This document shows, piece by piece, positions 1 through 8,273 of a stretch of 61,379 nucleotides of DNA. Positions within the stretch are counted from its first letter, which is position 1, and the number at the start of each line of letters is the position of its first letter. The translations under genes were made by a program, and so were the position numbers. The notes under the pieces are model-generated. The model did not search any database and was not told where the DNA came from. It saw only the letters and a list, made by a program, of their open reading frames with translations. The stretch comes from Paenibacillus bovis (lineage in GTDB: Bacteria > Bacillota > Bacilli > Bacillales > Bacillaceae_C), in the NCBI GenBank assembly GCA_007679095.1, contig VEFU01000024.1, forward strand, positions 1 through 61,379, given 5' to 3'.

Positions 1-62
1 TCAAAAAGGAACTAATTGGGTGGCAAACCTCTGCATTTTTAATTGCATTATTCTGCATTTTT

Positions 63-479
63 CTATTGCAAAATACATTCGATTTTTCTTAACGGAAATA
101 TCCACACATTTCTCATATTCCCCTTAGCATCTAGTTGTCTATCTATATACGGTTGACCTGCTAATTCTAGTTCACCACGATATGTATATTCACGTTTCTT
201 TAATACTTCAAAGAAATGAACAGCAACGCCATTTGTTTTTGATTCAGCTAACGTTTTATTTTGGGATTTTAATTCTTGATCACCGATCTGTCCCATAGCA
301 GTATAATAATAAATATCATTTTTCTCTCTGTCTTGATACATTTTTGTACGATCTGATATTAAAACGAGCGTATTTGTTCTATGTGCTTTCCTCATCCCAC
401 CTTGAGGAGAGCATTTGAAAATCTCACATAACCGATAATTATCTATCACACTATTAATTTTTAAGTCCCTTATCACCAT
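63..479 (-). CDS. stand-alone SRA-like (ScoMcrA-type) modified-base recognition protein
   Basis: The 138-residue product has the block GGMRKAHRTNTLVLISD, then YYYTAMGQIGDQ, QNKTLAES and a final NVWIFPL. This order is what I know from the SRA-like domain that precedes HNH nuclease domains in ScoMcrA-type modification-dependent restriction enzymes. Here the frame stops right after the domain and no HNH follows in the visible 62 bases, so it is either a stand-alone reader or a nuclease truncated at its C-terminus. The ATG has a good ribosome site (GAGGGG, 6 bases upstream). It follows a small gene in the same direction and the locus may continue leftwards outside the window. The family is inferred from pattern memory. 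Confidence 0.65.
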   Translation of the reverse strand: MVIRDLKINSVIDNYRLCEIFKCSPQGGMRKAHRTNTLVLISDRTKMYQDREKNDIYYYTAMGQIGDQELKSQNKTLAESKTNGVAVHFFEVLKKREYTYRGELELAGQPYIDRQLDAKGNMRNVWIFPLRKIECILQ

Positions 480-592
480 AAATACCCCTCACATTAATTA
501 AATTTTCACACAATATACAGTATAATACTAATAGTCTGGTAATTCATAGTGCAAAATAATTTTTCATATAGAGAGTTGTTAAAAGTTTTAGA

Positions 593-991
593 TCAAGAGA
601 AAATTAACTTTTTAATTGCATCATAAGCTGCATCCTTATTAAGAATTCCTTGTTCTTCAAATTCAATAATTGATTTTATTTCTTTTGATTTCGTGTAGAG
701 AGAAGATTTATTTTGTGATAAAGGAATAGAAGTCTCCGTCACTTGCAAATCGAACTCAAGTTGGGATTGAAAGCTATTAGCATACTTCTCCACTTCTGCT
801 TTCTTAACTTGATACATATTTGTTTTATATTCTCTTCCACCAAATCGACCTTGCTTTGCTCCATTCAAAAACTTGGAGTAATATTGTTGATATTCGTTTT
901 CTTCTTTGCCTACCATGTTCAAAAATAATCTTGTTGCATCCGGACATGTCATATATCCTTCATCAACTTGATAAGTCTTCTTTTTTCTCAA
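593..991 (-). CDS. small basic protein, possible DNA-binding, unknown function
   Basis: The product is about 132 residues, lysine-rich at the N-terminus (MRKKKTYQVDEG), with a central GRFGGREYKTNMYQVKKAEVEKYA segment of which YQVKKAEVEKYA resembles the wing and following helix of excisionase/MerR-like DNA-binding folds; this is only a resemblance. I chose the TTG at 991 because AAGGAG lies 8 bases upstream; the GTG at 1000 overlaps that ribosome site. It sits about 110 bases upstream of the SRA-like gene in the same direction and could share its transcript. No family was recognised. Confidence 0.6.
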   Translation of the reverse strand: MRKKKTYQVDEGYMTCPDATRLFLNMVGKEENEYQQYYSKFLNGAKQGRFGGREYKTNMYQVKKAEVEKYANSFQSQLEFDLQVTETSIPLSQNKSSLYTKSKEIKSIIEFEEQGILNKDAAYDAIKKLIFS

Positions 992-1152
992 TCTTTTCAC
1001 TCCTTAAGTTCGATCGATTAGTAATACTATACTTATGACCCACTTATAATCTCCTAGTACAAAAACTAAGAAATAAATAAATGAGTTGTTACATTGTATC
1101 TATATGGGATGACGTTAAGCTTAGATTAGAGTATTCACTGCATTGTTTATCC

Positions 1153-1184
1153 AAAACAAAAAGTCATGCCTATTAGACATGACC
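1153..1184 (-). terminator. terminator of the GHKL operon
   Basis: Read leftwards, GTCATG and CATGAC form a short stem with a 9-base loop followed by a T-rich run. It lies just after the stop codon of the last operon gene. Confidence 0.7.
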
Positions 1185-1202
1185 TTCTTCCTACTATGTT
1201 AT

Positions 1203-1970
1203 TTATACTGCTACCTCTTTACCAATATTCGAAACATCATAATAATAACTTAACGCTTGTAACACTTCTTGTTTCAATGATTCAATATCCAGTAATGGAG
1301 ACATAATGACAGGATAATTTTTGTTTAATTCAAATATAACACGTCTACCATAACGTTCATCCTTCCCCAAATCGGGACGACCCTTAATTTTCTCCTTCAT
1401 AATGTCGGAAATCTGTAGTTGATCAATAATTGTTAAGATTTTAATTAAAAACTCTGCGTTTCGAAAAATCGCGTATTTAATAATATAGTTATAGATATCT
1501 AGATTCTCCAGAACTAAATTATAATAGTAACTTTTCTTGGCTGGATCTTCTATTAAATCTTCAATATACTCCGTTGCGAGTACACATTTATAGATGTAAT
1601 TTTCCCAGTCAAACGACTTAATGACAATGTTTTCAAATTGTTTCATGTCAGTTTTTACTACAGGGTACTGTTCAAGGATATATTCACGCTTTTTCGTTAC
1701 CAGTAATGAGTGCCAAAAAATTTCTTCTAAATGAAGATCCCGATCGGTGTGAATATAAGAAGAGGCTATTACTTCAAAAGCCTGTCGAAAAGCTTGCTTC
1801 TTCTCTTCTTCAGAACCCCGTCCCATATAAATAGGAAAATCAGGTGCATCTGTAATAGTAACAAATTCATTGGTAAAATATTCATCGTTGCTATTAATCT
1901 TATCTTCTAGGAAATCCTGGTAAAATTGTTCATTATTCTTATAACCCTTTTTTAATAATCTAATCTCCAT
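1203..1970 (-). CDS. third gene of a GHKL-ATPase operon, unknown (possibly DUF6339-like)
   Basis: The 255-residue, mostly alpha-helical product lacks a signal peptide or membrane segment. It contains the stretch TDRDLHLEEIFWHSLLVTKKREYI and a C-terminal GRPDLGKDERYGRRVIFELN. I tentatively relate it to DUF6339, a family I recall beside ATP-binding proteins, but this is weak. The ATG at 1970 has AAGGAG 10 bases upstream; a longer frame to 2009 has no such site. The start overlaps the previous gene by 11 bases, so translation is probably coupled. With the two upstream genes it makes a compact three-gene unit beside restriction and Wadjet genes, which suggests a defence role. Confidence 0.7.
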   Translation of the reverse strand: MEIRLLKKGYKNNEQFYQDFLEDKINSNDEYFTNEFVTITDAPDFPIYMGRGSEEEKKQAFRQAFEVIASSYIHTDRDLHLEEIFWHSLLVTKKREYILEQYPVVKTDMKQFENIVIKSFDWENYIYKCVLATEYIEDLIEDPAKKSYYYNLVLENLDIYNYIIKYAIFRNAEFLIKILTIIDQLQISDIMKEKIKGRPDLGKDERYGRRVIFELNKNYPVIMSPLLDIESLKQEVLQALSYYYDVSNIGKEVAV

Positions 1971-2814
1971 TATTAATAAGCTCCTTAACAGCACCAGCAT
2001 ATCTTTCAATAATTCTATCGGAAATTAAAGAGATAACCTCGTCAAGGTTTTCAGACGAAACCTCTTCAATCATTTTCTTTGACATAAGCTGATACAATTT
2101 ATAATCTAGTAAATTTTCAGGTTGTGTGATCTGAGATAATTCAACATAATCCTCTCCCTGTTCACTATACTCATGAATGAAGCGTTGCAAAGCTGTACGA
2201 AGACCAGCATAAATGTAGGGATTATTAAATGCCTGACTAGAACCTAGTCCATTAAACTGATAATCTTCTTTACGATAATGAATAATAATAGTTTCTGTAC
2301 CCAATTCTATTTTTATATCAGAATTTATATCTTCATTTAATTTCTTTTCAAAAAGCACCAATGGATTTTGTATACTTCCCTCAAATACCACTATGTTCGA
2401 GTAGCCTAATAATGAATGTTTCGGAATTGTAATTTCATCTTTAAAATCATCGTAAAAACTCGCTAAATCATGATTGTAGCTAAAATTAATTTCATTAGTC
2501 GACTGCAAGTGCATTTGAATAGAAGTACGTTTATTTAAGGAAACTCTACTTTTGGGTACTTCAATCGCTCTTTGTTGGGGATCTAACTTATAAAACTTAT
2601 TATCCTTTGACTGTATGATTAAAATTACATTCGCATCCCCAGTATCTATGAGACTTTTTAAAAATGGGGAACTTAACTCGTAATCTATAATAAATCGGTA
2701 ATCATTTGTATTTTCCTCTAAAGATACGTCTAGAATAAAAGAACCATCTTCATAACTTGTGGATGTATTTGTTAAAACTGGGTAAGAAAAGGTAGCATCT
2801 TTTTTATAGATCAT
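1960..2814 (-). CDS. second gene of the GHKL-ATPase operon, unknown
   Basis: The 284-residue soluble product has a beta-rich first half (alternating hydrophobic strands, for example VILIIQSKDNKFYKL) and a helical C-terminus ending SDRIIERYAGAVKELINNGD. I recognise no family or catalytic motif. Its ATG is 2 bases after the ATPase stop codon and uses a GAGGTG ribosome site inside the end of that gene; its own end overlaps the next gene. The constant partnership implied by these overlaps suggests a complex or a sequential pathway with the ATPase. Confidence 0.7.
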   Translation of the reverse strand: MIYKKDATFSYPVLTNTSTSYEDGSFILDVSLEENTNDYRFIIDYELSSPFLKSLIDTGDANVILIIQSKDNKFYKLDPQQRAIEVPKSRVSLNKRTSIQMHLQSTNEINFSYNHDLASFYDDFKDEITIPKHSLLGYSNIVVFEGSIQNPLVLFEKKLNEDINSDIKIELGTETIIIHYRKEDYQFNGLGSSQAFNNPYIYAGLRTALQRFIHEYSEQGEDYVELSQITQPENLLDYKLYQLMSKKMIEEVSSENLDEVISLISDRIIERYAGAVKELINNGD

Positions 2815-2816
2815 TT

Positions 2817-4736
2817 TTACACCTCTACATAGTAAACAAATTTTAATGCTCGATTATAATTTGGTTTTAAGTCAATTTTCAATTTAGCTATGCCATCTTT
2901 TATCGAAACATTTTTTATATATTCATTTTCAATAACACAATTTAAACCTGAGTGATGATCAATGACAGCCATATAGTTGTCTGTCAATTTAAACTCGTTC
3001 TTATATTCTTCTCCCATACCATCAATTAGATTTAATGAAAGGTTACAAGTGTTAATATTTTTCATTTCTGGGATATCTTTAAAGTTAAATTGAATAAATT
3101 CATTACTTTTTAAAGTTAATCGTTCAACTAGATTGGGACTTACACTGTAAATCTCAGTTCCAGATTCCTGTAATTCATCTGCTGTTCCAGTTGGATTATT
3201 ACGCCTTGTCCGTTTTATTCCTGTGTTTTGTGGCTGGACAGTTCCCTTTTTCCCACTTGTTTTCTTTGGTTTCTTTTTTATTGCTACATCCGTCGTCTTT
3301 ACTACTTTTTTACCTTTATTTATTTTTACTGCTCCATATGCATTGGATAGATCTTGCTTGAATTGTGTTTCTATTATATATAAAAGATCTTTTGTATCCA
3401 TTACACCATCTGTAGGATTATTTCTTTTCATTTCTTCATCAATGATTTTCGCAACAGCATTGGATAAATTATTTATAAAACGAGTGGCTCGCCGTTTTAA
3501 TTTCGGATCTTTAATATCCGCTGCTGAAATCTTAGTATGAGATTCATTTTCCAACGATTTGAGATAACCATCTTCCTCTAAACCACCAATCAATACAGCA
3601 TTAAAAGGTTTTGTGGCGTTTGATTTTACAGTAAAATCTTCAATTTTCATCCCAATCGTTCTAACAATAGCAACTCTTCCTTTTACGATAGATTCATCAT
3701 ATTTAAAATAAAGTTTAAAATGATAATCCTTTTCACCATTAGATACGACAATATCCTTTGGTTGTTCGTTTTTGAATGTTCTAGCATATAGTGGAGTAAA
3801 TACCTTCTTCATTTCTGAAATTTCTTGGTTGTAATATTGACTATTATTTAGATAGTCCTCGATCGTATCGCTATTTATGACATGTTCATTAATATGAACT
3901 TCCAATCTTTTTTCTAAGATTGAAATAAAGAAACTATCACAAACTGTTTTAATAATTTCATCTTCGCTATCAAATTCTGAACGAAGATATGGGATAATAA
4001 TCTTTAACCCTCTTGATTTCTTTTCAAAAACAGGATGAAATTTATTTTCATATGGATAAAATTTAGGAGTATTATTTTCTGTTTGTAAATCTGCAAAATA
4101 ACCAGTAGATCGGTAGCATTGCCCTCTATATTGGTGTTCTATAAGTTGAACTGTCCCACCTAGGTGTTGATCTCCGTGTTCATCACAGTTTGCAAAATAC
4201 ATAAGGTGAAGATCGGATGCTGCATTCGAAGCTATTTTTCCTACACCATGAGAGCCTCCACGAGTTGTTTCGAGTTTTTCGTCACTTTCTTCAAAATGCA
4301 CCCCTTTGTTATATGCATATATTCCCCATGTATCCTTCTTGGAATGACTTTGTCCATTTCTAGCGCCCGTCAATCCCCTAGTGTTTATATCCTCAAAAGA
4401 AATATAACGTACTTCTTGCTGATCCAATCTCTTTTGCATGTGGTTAATAGTTTCCTTTGTGTAACTATTTCTTCCTTCGAGACTCTGAATATGATCAATG
4501 ACATTATTAATTCCAGGAATGTATTCACGATTAATGGTACCGATTTTAATCTTCACTATTGTCGGGTTATTACTGTTGGTTAAACGACCATCTAAAGAGT
4601 TCTGTATATTTTCTTTTGTTAACCCTTGTACTCCCAACCCATAAAAACGTTCTAATATTTTATTAAAATTTGATTCTTCGATATTAGGAATCGGAGAAAA
4701 CTTCCATAGGCTTGATTCTATATCTACTGCTGGCAT
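2817..4736 (-). CDS. GHKL-type ATPase, head of a three-gene operon (candidate defence system)
   Basis: The N-terminal third carries the GHKL nucleotide-binding motifs: an N-box ENIQN (about residues 42-46), a D-box region EDINTRGLTG (115-124) and a glycine lid GGSHGVGK (160-167). This is the arrangement of MutL/Hsp90/MORC-type ATPases rather than of histidine kinases, as no phospho-acceptor domain is present. A lysine-rich linker (IKKKPKKTSGKK) near residue 485 precedes a beta-rich C-terminal domain. At 639 residues it is single-chain and soluble. I chose the ATG at 4736, with GAGG 8 bases upstream, over the GTG at 4745. Two unknown genes follow with tight spacing. The ATPase call is firm; the defence role is inferred from the neighbourhood. 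Confidence 0.85.
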   Translation of the reverse strand: MPAVDIESSLWKFSPIPNIEESNFNKILERFYGLGVQGLTKENIQNSLDGRLTNSNNPTIVKIKIGTINREYIPGINNVIDHIQSLEGRNSYTKETINHMQKRLDQQEVRYISFEDINTRGLTGARNGQSHSKKDTWGIYAYNKGVHFEESDEKLETTRGGSHGVGKIASNAASDLHLMYFANCDEHGDQHLGGTVQLIEHQYRGQCYRSTGYFADLQTENNTPKFYPYENKFHPVFEKKSRGLKIIIPYLRSEFDSEDEIIKTVCDSFFISILEKRLEVHINEHVINSDTIEDYLNNSQYYNQEISEMKKVFTPLYARTFKNEQPKDIVVSNGEKDYHFKLYFKYDESIVKGRVAIVRTIGMKIEDFTVKSNATKPFNAVLIGGLEEDGYLKSLENESHTKISAADIKDPKLKRRATRFINNLSNAVAKIIDEEMKRNNPTDGVMDTKDLLYIIETQFKQDLSNAYGAVKINKGKKVVKTTDVAIKKKPKKTSGKKGTVQPQNTGIKRTRRNNPTGTADELQESGTEIYSVSPNLVERLTLKSNEFIQFNFKDIPEMKNINTCNLSLNLIDGMGEEYKNEFKLTDNYMAVIDHHSGLNCVIENEYIKNVSIKDGIAKLKIDLKPNYNRALKFVYYVEV

Positions 4737-4839
4737 CCAATACACCTCGTCTAATTAATCTAAAAGTATTTATTGCAGGTTTATATTGCTTTTCTCTAAT
4801 AATTGTAATTCCTCATCTAATGTATCAATATTAGTTACT

Positions 4840-4995
4840 AATATATTCGTTTTATAGGTAAATTATATCATGATATTTGGACCACACGAGGGTTAAGGTA
4901 GTATTTTTAAAATATCTATTTCATTTAAAGTATGATTCAAAGCTTCAAAAACATTAAAAAAGCAGGAAAACACGTAATGGCTTCCTACCTGCATC
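4840..4995. repeat. imperfect repeat, copy 1, upstream of the GHKL operon
   Basis: About 150 bases resemble 7467-7615, sharing AAATTATA, ATTTGG, TAAAGTATGATT, then CAAAAACA with an A-run and GCAGGAA, and CCTACCT. In both copies the right end forms a hairpin with a T-run when read leftwards (GCAGGTAGGAAG...TTCCTGC here), so each looks like the terminator and downstream flank of a lost leftward gene. Both copies lie immediately upstream of a defence operon. Confidence 0.6.
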
Positions 4996-5049
4996 ATCTA
5001 GTTCAGTATAGTTGCTCTTTGAAAGACCTGCTCCCTTTAATTAGACATA

Positions 5050-5260
5050 TTAATAAGTAGCCACTAAGTCTCCTATATTTTGTTTTTATATCTAGAAAGC
5101 GAAATAAGAGGTGTACAAAGATGAATGATATGGAAAAATACAGGAACCTAATTAAAAAATCGAAGATAAGCGTTCTTACAGGGGTAGTTATTAGTCCAGC
5201 GTAAGGTCTCCCAGATTTCCGTTCAGAGAAAGGATTGTACAATTATGCTAAAGAATTTTC
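5050..5260 (+). pseudogene. decayed 5' fragment of a sirtuin gene
   Basis: The segment matches 11634-11840, including the leader (CCACTA-G-CTCCTAT, GAGGTGTACAAA ribosome site) and the first 45 or so codons (MNDMEKYRNLIKKSKISVL). The Rossmann motif TGAGIST has become TGVVISP and is followed by an in-frame TAA at 5202-5204. After about 5250 the similarity ends and about 75 bases of unrelated sequence lead to a terminator. It is a partial duplicate of the intact sirtuin gene 6.6 kb away. Confidence 0.85.
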
Positions 5261-5330
5261 TTCAAAAGGTTTGCCTGATACTGCATTAGAAAAAATGGAA
5301 GAAAAGAAAATAAGACTTGATGATCATTAC

Positions 5331-5368
5331 AAAAAAGACACCGGAAAACAACATTCGGTGTCTTTTTT
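5331..5368 (+). terminator. rho-independent terminator
   Basis: AAAAAAGACACCG pairs with CGGTGTCTTTTTT across a 12-base loop. It follows the sirtuin fragment on the plus strand. Confidence 0.85.
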
Positions 5369-5518
5369 CACTTAAGATACAGTATTTGAATGTACTTTGA
5401 TAATTCATTAATTATATAGACATAAAGAAATTAGCTATCATAAGTATTTTATTTGCAAGTGTTTGTCTTTGTTTAATTTAAATTCAATCATTAATCTTTT
5501 AAGACTCAATTGTAAAAT

Positions 5519-5549
5519 GTGCCTGCTCCAAAATCAAAGGAGCAGGCAC
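5519..5549. terminator. terminator-like hairpin after the AbaSI-like gene
   Basis: GTGCCTGCTCC and GGAGCAGGCAC form a perfect 11-bp stem. It lies about 50 bases beyond the end of the leftward nuclease operon; the T-run on that side is short (ATTTTAC). Confidence 0.75.
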
Positions 5550-5601
5550 TAAAAATTTTTGCGGATAAAATGAATTACATCTGCATATAACCATCATGAA
5601 C

Positions 5602-6486
5602 TCACTTCACAATCTCAACCTTATCATCTATCCTCATATACCTAACACAACTTTCATCCTCAGGTGAAAGACCAATACACTTAAATACTCCCACAAATCT
5701 GTACCTATTTAATCCGAGATTATCTTTATATTTTGCAAAGACCGCTCTTTTTCGATTCTGATTGATTTCTTCCATTAATGTTTTCTTTCTGTTTTCAAGC
5801 ATTTCTTGATCTTGATGTGATTCGTCAATGTATGACCAGTCTTCTGCTAAATTGTTCAGCCAACCAGCTGCTGCAGATTTAGTATCCCCATCAATAGTGA
5901 TGGATAGTTTTGGACACCATAACCACGTATTATCTATTATTCTAAAACAACTTAGTTGATATCTTTTCGCATTCTTACCAAAGACAGTATTCGCAATATC
6001 TTTTATATCCTTAAAGCTTATGCCATCGTAAATGGATAGGTAGTCTTGCTTTTTCATCATTTGTAACTCTTCTTCATATGTCCTCCACTTTAGAGTCGTT
6101 TTTGAGGCCTTTTGCTTAATAATCCCAACAACCTCGTTAATTCTACTATTAATTTCCTCTATTGATTTACTAGCATCGATTCTAAGTATTTCAAAGTCCT
6201 CAATTGCTTCCTCACTAACTGCAGATATAATTTCATCCATACGTAATTTATCAGCCTCAACAACAGCTTGGTGATAAGCTTCATCTACTTCTATTCCTAT
6301 ATGTAATTGAGGAAAATAAAGATCCATTAGAGCATGCTTACCATCATTGCGTTTTACATATTGTTGACTAACTGGTTTTAGCTCCATATTGTCTAACTTA
6401 TGCCAAATGGCAGTTAATATATAATTCTCATAGTCTTTTCTTTTTGTACGGGAAAATGTCTTTACTAAGTAATCACGTTTATTCAT
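5602..6486 (-). CDS. PvuRts1I/AbaSI-like modification-dependent restriction endonuclease
   Basis: Known relatives cut DNA containing 5-hydroxymethylcytosine or its glucosylated form, as found in T-even type phages. The N-terminal part shows the family signature: NKRDYLVKTFSRTKRKDYENYIL, then QQYVKR and a Vsr-like catalytic core ALMDLYFPQL-GIEVDEAYH (about residues 52-72) with the acidic residues expected for metal binding. The C-terminal half, starting near KWRTYEEE (about 135), is in the position of the SRA-like reader domain of AbaSI. At 294 residues it is near the family length. The ATG has AGGGGG 7 bases upstream. It is the second gene of an operon with a winged-helix nuclease-like protein. 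No methyltransferase is adjacent, as expected for this class. Confidence 0.85.
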   Translation of the reverse strand: MNKRDYLVKTFSRTKRKDYENYILTAIWHKLDNMELKPVSQQYVKRNDGKHALMDLYFPQLHIGIEVDEAYHQAVVEADKLRMDEIISAVSEEAIEDFEILRIDASKSIEEINSRINEVVGIIKQKASKTTLKWRTYEEELQMMKKQDYLSIYDGISFKDIKDIANTVFGKNAKRYQLSCFRIIDNTWLWCPKLSITIDGDTKSAAAGWLNNLAEDWSYIDESHQDQEMLENRKKTLMEEINQNRKRAVFAKYKDNLGLNRYRFVGVFKCIGLSPEDESCVRYMRIDDKVEIVK

Positions 6487-6533
6487 TATTAATCCCCCTT
6501 AATTAAATGAAAGACTTTTAGCTACTTGCTTAA

Positions 6534-7421
6534 TCAATAAGCCTGTATCCCAAACCTCAATAACTTCTTCGGTAGTACATCATCTAAGTTTTTAATATCA
6601 TTATCATCTAACTCTATTAAATTAAATCCATATTTCTCATAGATTCGTAGTTTTTCCTTTTTTCTTTCCCTATATCTCTCGTCATTTTCTAAGCCCCAAA
6701 ATTCTATGTATACTTTGCCTACTGGTAAGTAGAAATCACAATAAACATCTTCTTCAATTGGAAGTTTTCGCTCGTATGCATGAACTATTTCAGACATATA
6801 CAACCAATTATCTATAAGCATCTCTGCTCTGGAAAGTACATAATGACCATCTGCACTTCTATGTTTTGCTTCAAACTTTTCACGAAATTCTACAGTTGTA
6901 TTGTTACTATCACTTTTTTCTTCTGAAGTAGAGTCTCCTTGTACTTCTTTCAATGAGTTGATGACACTCTTTTTAGTTAATATCTCTTGGCTCCAACATA
7001 CATAAGGAATCCCTGTCTTTACATGTTCAAATTGTTTTCCACCCATTAATTTTCCAAGTGGAGTAACTCTCCAACCTTTCACATCTTTTTGAATTAAACC
7101 TAATTCAGAAAGAATGGGATTGATTCTGAACTTGGATATGCCAAAATGCTTACCCAAAGCAGTAGAAGTAAGCAAGTTTTGATCATTATCTGATTTTTGA
7201 AAGAGGATATTATTTTTTATTTCTTCCTTCCATGCGATGTATGAACCATATTGAGGATGAGATCTCACTACTCCTCCCTCTTTCTTACCTTTCTCGGTTA
7301 ATATCCAATTGTTTTCTTCTCTAATTATTAATCCATTTTCAGCTAGTAATGAAAACACTTCCTTAGTAGGCATCTGTATTTCCTTAGAAAGTGCCGTAGT
7401 TGATAAATATTTGACTGACAT
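6534..7421 (-). CDS. two winged-helix domains plus a Vsr/PD-(D/E)xK-like nuclease domain
   Basis: Residues about 1-70 and 80-140 form two similar modules, each with an ALxKxxxxxxxxxxxxLxExGLI helix-turn-helix followed by GWxLTxxGK, like phage-type winged-helix readers. The C-terminus (about 195-295) reads SRAEMLIDNWLY, VYCDFYLP, VYIEFWGL and YGFNLIELDDNDI; the E...D...ExW spacing fits a Vsr or DUF559-like nuclease core. Start ATG 7421 has AGGGGT 9 bases upstream. It is followed after 47 bases by the AbaSI-like gene, so the two are probably co-transcribed. The nuclease fold is inferred from motif spacing; target unknown. Confidence 0.65.
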   Translation of the reverse strand: MSVKYLSTTALSKEIQMPTKEVFSLLAENGLIIREENNWILTEKGKKEGGVVRSHPQYGSYIAWKEEIKNNILFQKSDNDQNLLTSTALGKHFGISKFRINPILSELGLIQKDVKGWRVTPLGKLMGGKQFEHVKTGIPYVCWSQEILTKKSVINSLKEVQGDSTSEEKSDSNNTTVEFREKFEAKHRSADGHYVLSRAEMLIDNWLYMSEIVHAYERKLPIEEDVYCDFYLPVGKVYIEFWGLENDERYRERKKEKLRIYEKYGFNLIELDDNDIKNLDDVLPKKLLRFGIQAY

Positions 7422-7466
7422 TACCAATACCCCTATCTAACTATTTTTCTATGTATAAATCAAAAA

Positions 7467-7615
7467 CATTCATTATATAGGGAAATTATACCATACTATT
7501 TGGATGATATGAGTGGGGTGCTGGGTTTACAGGATGTTGTATATACCATCTAAAGTATGATTAAATGCTCAAAAACAAAAAAAGGCAGGAAATCCTGTCA
7601 TGAATACCTACCTCC
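7467..7615. repeat. imperfect repeat, copy 2, upstream of the nuclease operon
   Basis: This is the diverged partner of 4840-4995. Its hairpin (GACAGGA/TCCTGCC then seven T, read leftwards) is shorter than in copy 1. Confidence 0.55.
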
Positions 7616-7834
7616 CAATTATCTTCATATATTCTCTTCTTATTTCTAAAAACCTCTTTTCCTTTATAACATGCTCCGAAAATGCTAAGTTTGTGGACAA
7701 GCCTGTTGCTTTTCTTAACCATTGTCTAATCGCACTTTTTTTCCTTTTACTTCTACATTTCCAATTAATTATACTTGCCCTATATTCATGTTCATATACG
7801 CCATCATTTTGATTAGTATTATGAAATAAAGCAA
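7608..7834 (-). pseudogene. relic reading frame, basic C-terminal fragment of an unknown gene
   Basis: Read leftwards the frame is open for about 75 codons but has no start codon near its beginning and is preceded by an in-frame TAG. It contains KCRSKRKKSAIRQWLRKATG and ends EYMKIIGR, directly before the copy-2 terminator hairpin. It looks like the 3' end of a deleted gene. No family was recognised. Confidence 0.35.
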
Positions 7835-7965
7835 CCTAGATGTGTACTTCTATTTACTGTAGATAAATAGTTTCTATATCACCCATCATAGATGAACCTA
7901 AAAATATTTAAACAGATAACAATTTTTCTTAAGATAACAACTATAAAATTGCTCTACTATATATT

Positions 7966-7993
7966 CGAATGTATGTTCGTGATGAGGTATAAT
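7966..7993 (+). promoter_or_regulatory. LexA/DinR-like SOS box and promoter
   Basis: CGAATGTATGTTCG at 7966-7979 differs by one base from the Bacillus SOS box consensus CGAAC-N4-GTTCG. A TATAAT -10 element at 7988-7993 follows so that the box covers the -35 position, the usual arrangement for LexA repression. It drives the short reading frame at 8018. Confidence 0.6.
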
Positions 7994-8017
7994 ATACTAA
8001 AGGGGGTGGATAATCGA

Positions 8018-8148
8018 TTGGCAAGAAAACAATCATTTTATGTTGCATATAACAAAAATGATGCCAGGATGAACGATGTTCTAAAAGTATTATGCAGGGG
8101 TACATTGCTGTGAATATCATTGAAAAGGAATTAAAGAATGGAAAATAA
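8018..8148 (+). pseudogene. small SOS-controlled gene, probably frameshifted
   Basis: A TTG start with the ribosome site AAAGGGGGTGG opens a frame LARKQSFYVAYNKNDARMN that stops after 31 codons. A shift of one base near 8085 joins it to a second open segment, MQGYIAVNIIEKELKNGK, ending at 8148. The joined product would be about 43 residues. The frame change may be decay or my misjudgement of two short peptides. The family is unknown. Confidence 0.4.
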
Positions 8149-8150
8149 AA

Positions 8151-8234
8151 GGAATCCGCTCCCACCAAGAGATAAACGGATTCCCATAATTAAATACACC
8201 CTCCGTAGAGGTTGCACCTATATTATACATAGGT
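8151..8234. other. leader of the 8274 gene with two inverted repeats
   Basis: GGAATCCG/CGGATTCC (8151-8184) can form a hairpin whose leftward reading ends in TTTTATTTT, so it may terminate leftward transcription. ACCTAT-N7-ATAGGT (about 8216-8234) is a dyad that could be an operator. No riboswitch consensus was seen. Confidence 0.35.
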
Positions 8235-8273
8235 CCTCCTCGAATCGGCAAGGGTTAATAGGAGGTTAACAAA

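Noticed and set aside
3223-3540. 105-residue plus-strand reading frame inside the GHKL gene
   Set aside because: It is antisense to a gene with clear motifs and has no ribosome site; it is a shadow frame.
5003-5242. 79-residue minus-strand frame over the sirtuin fragment
   Set aside because: It is antisense to the recognisable sirtuin relic and has no ribosome site.
7600-7812. 70-residue plus-strand frame
   Set aside because: It is antisense to a more protein-like basic relic frame and is hydrophobic only because of AT-rich composition.
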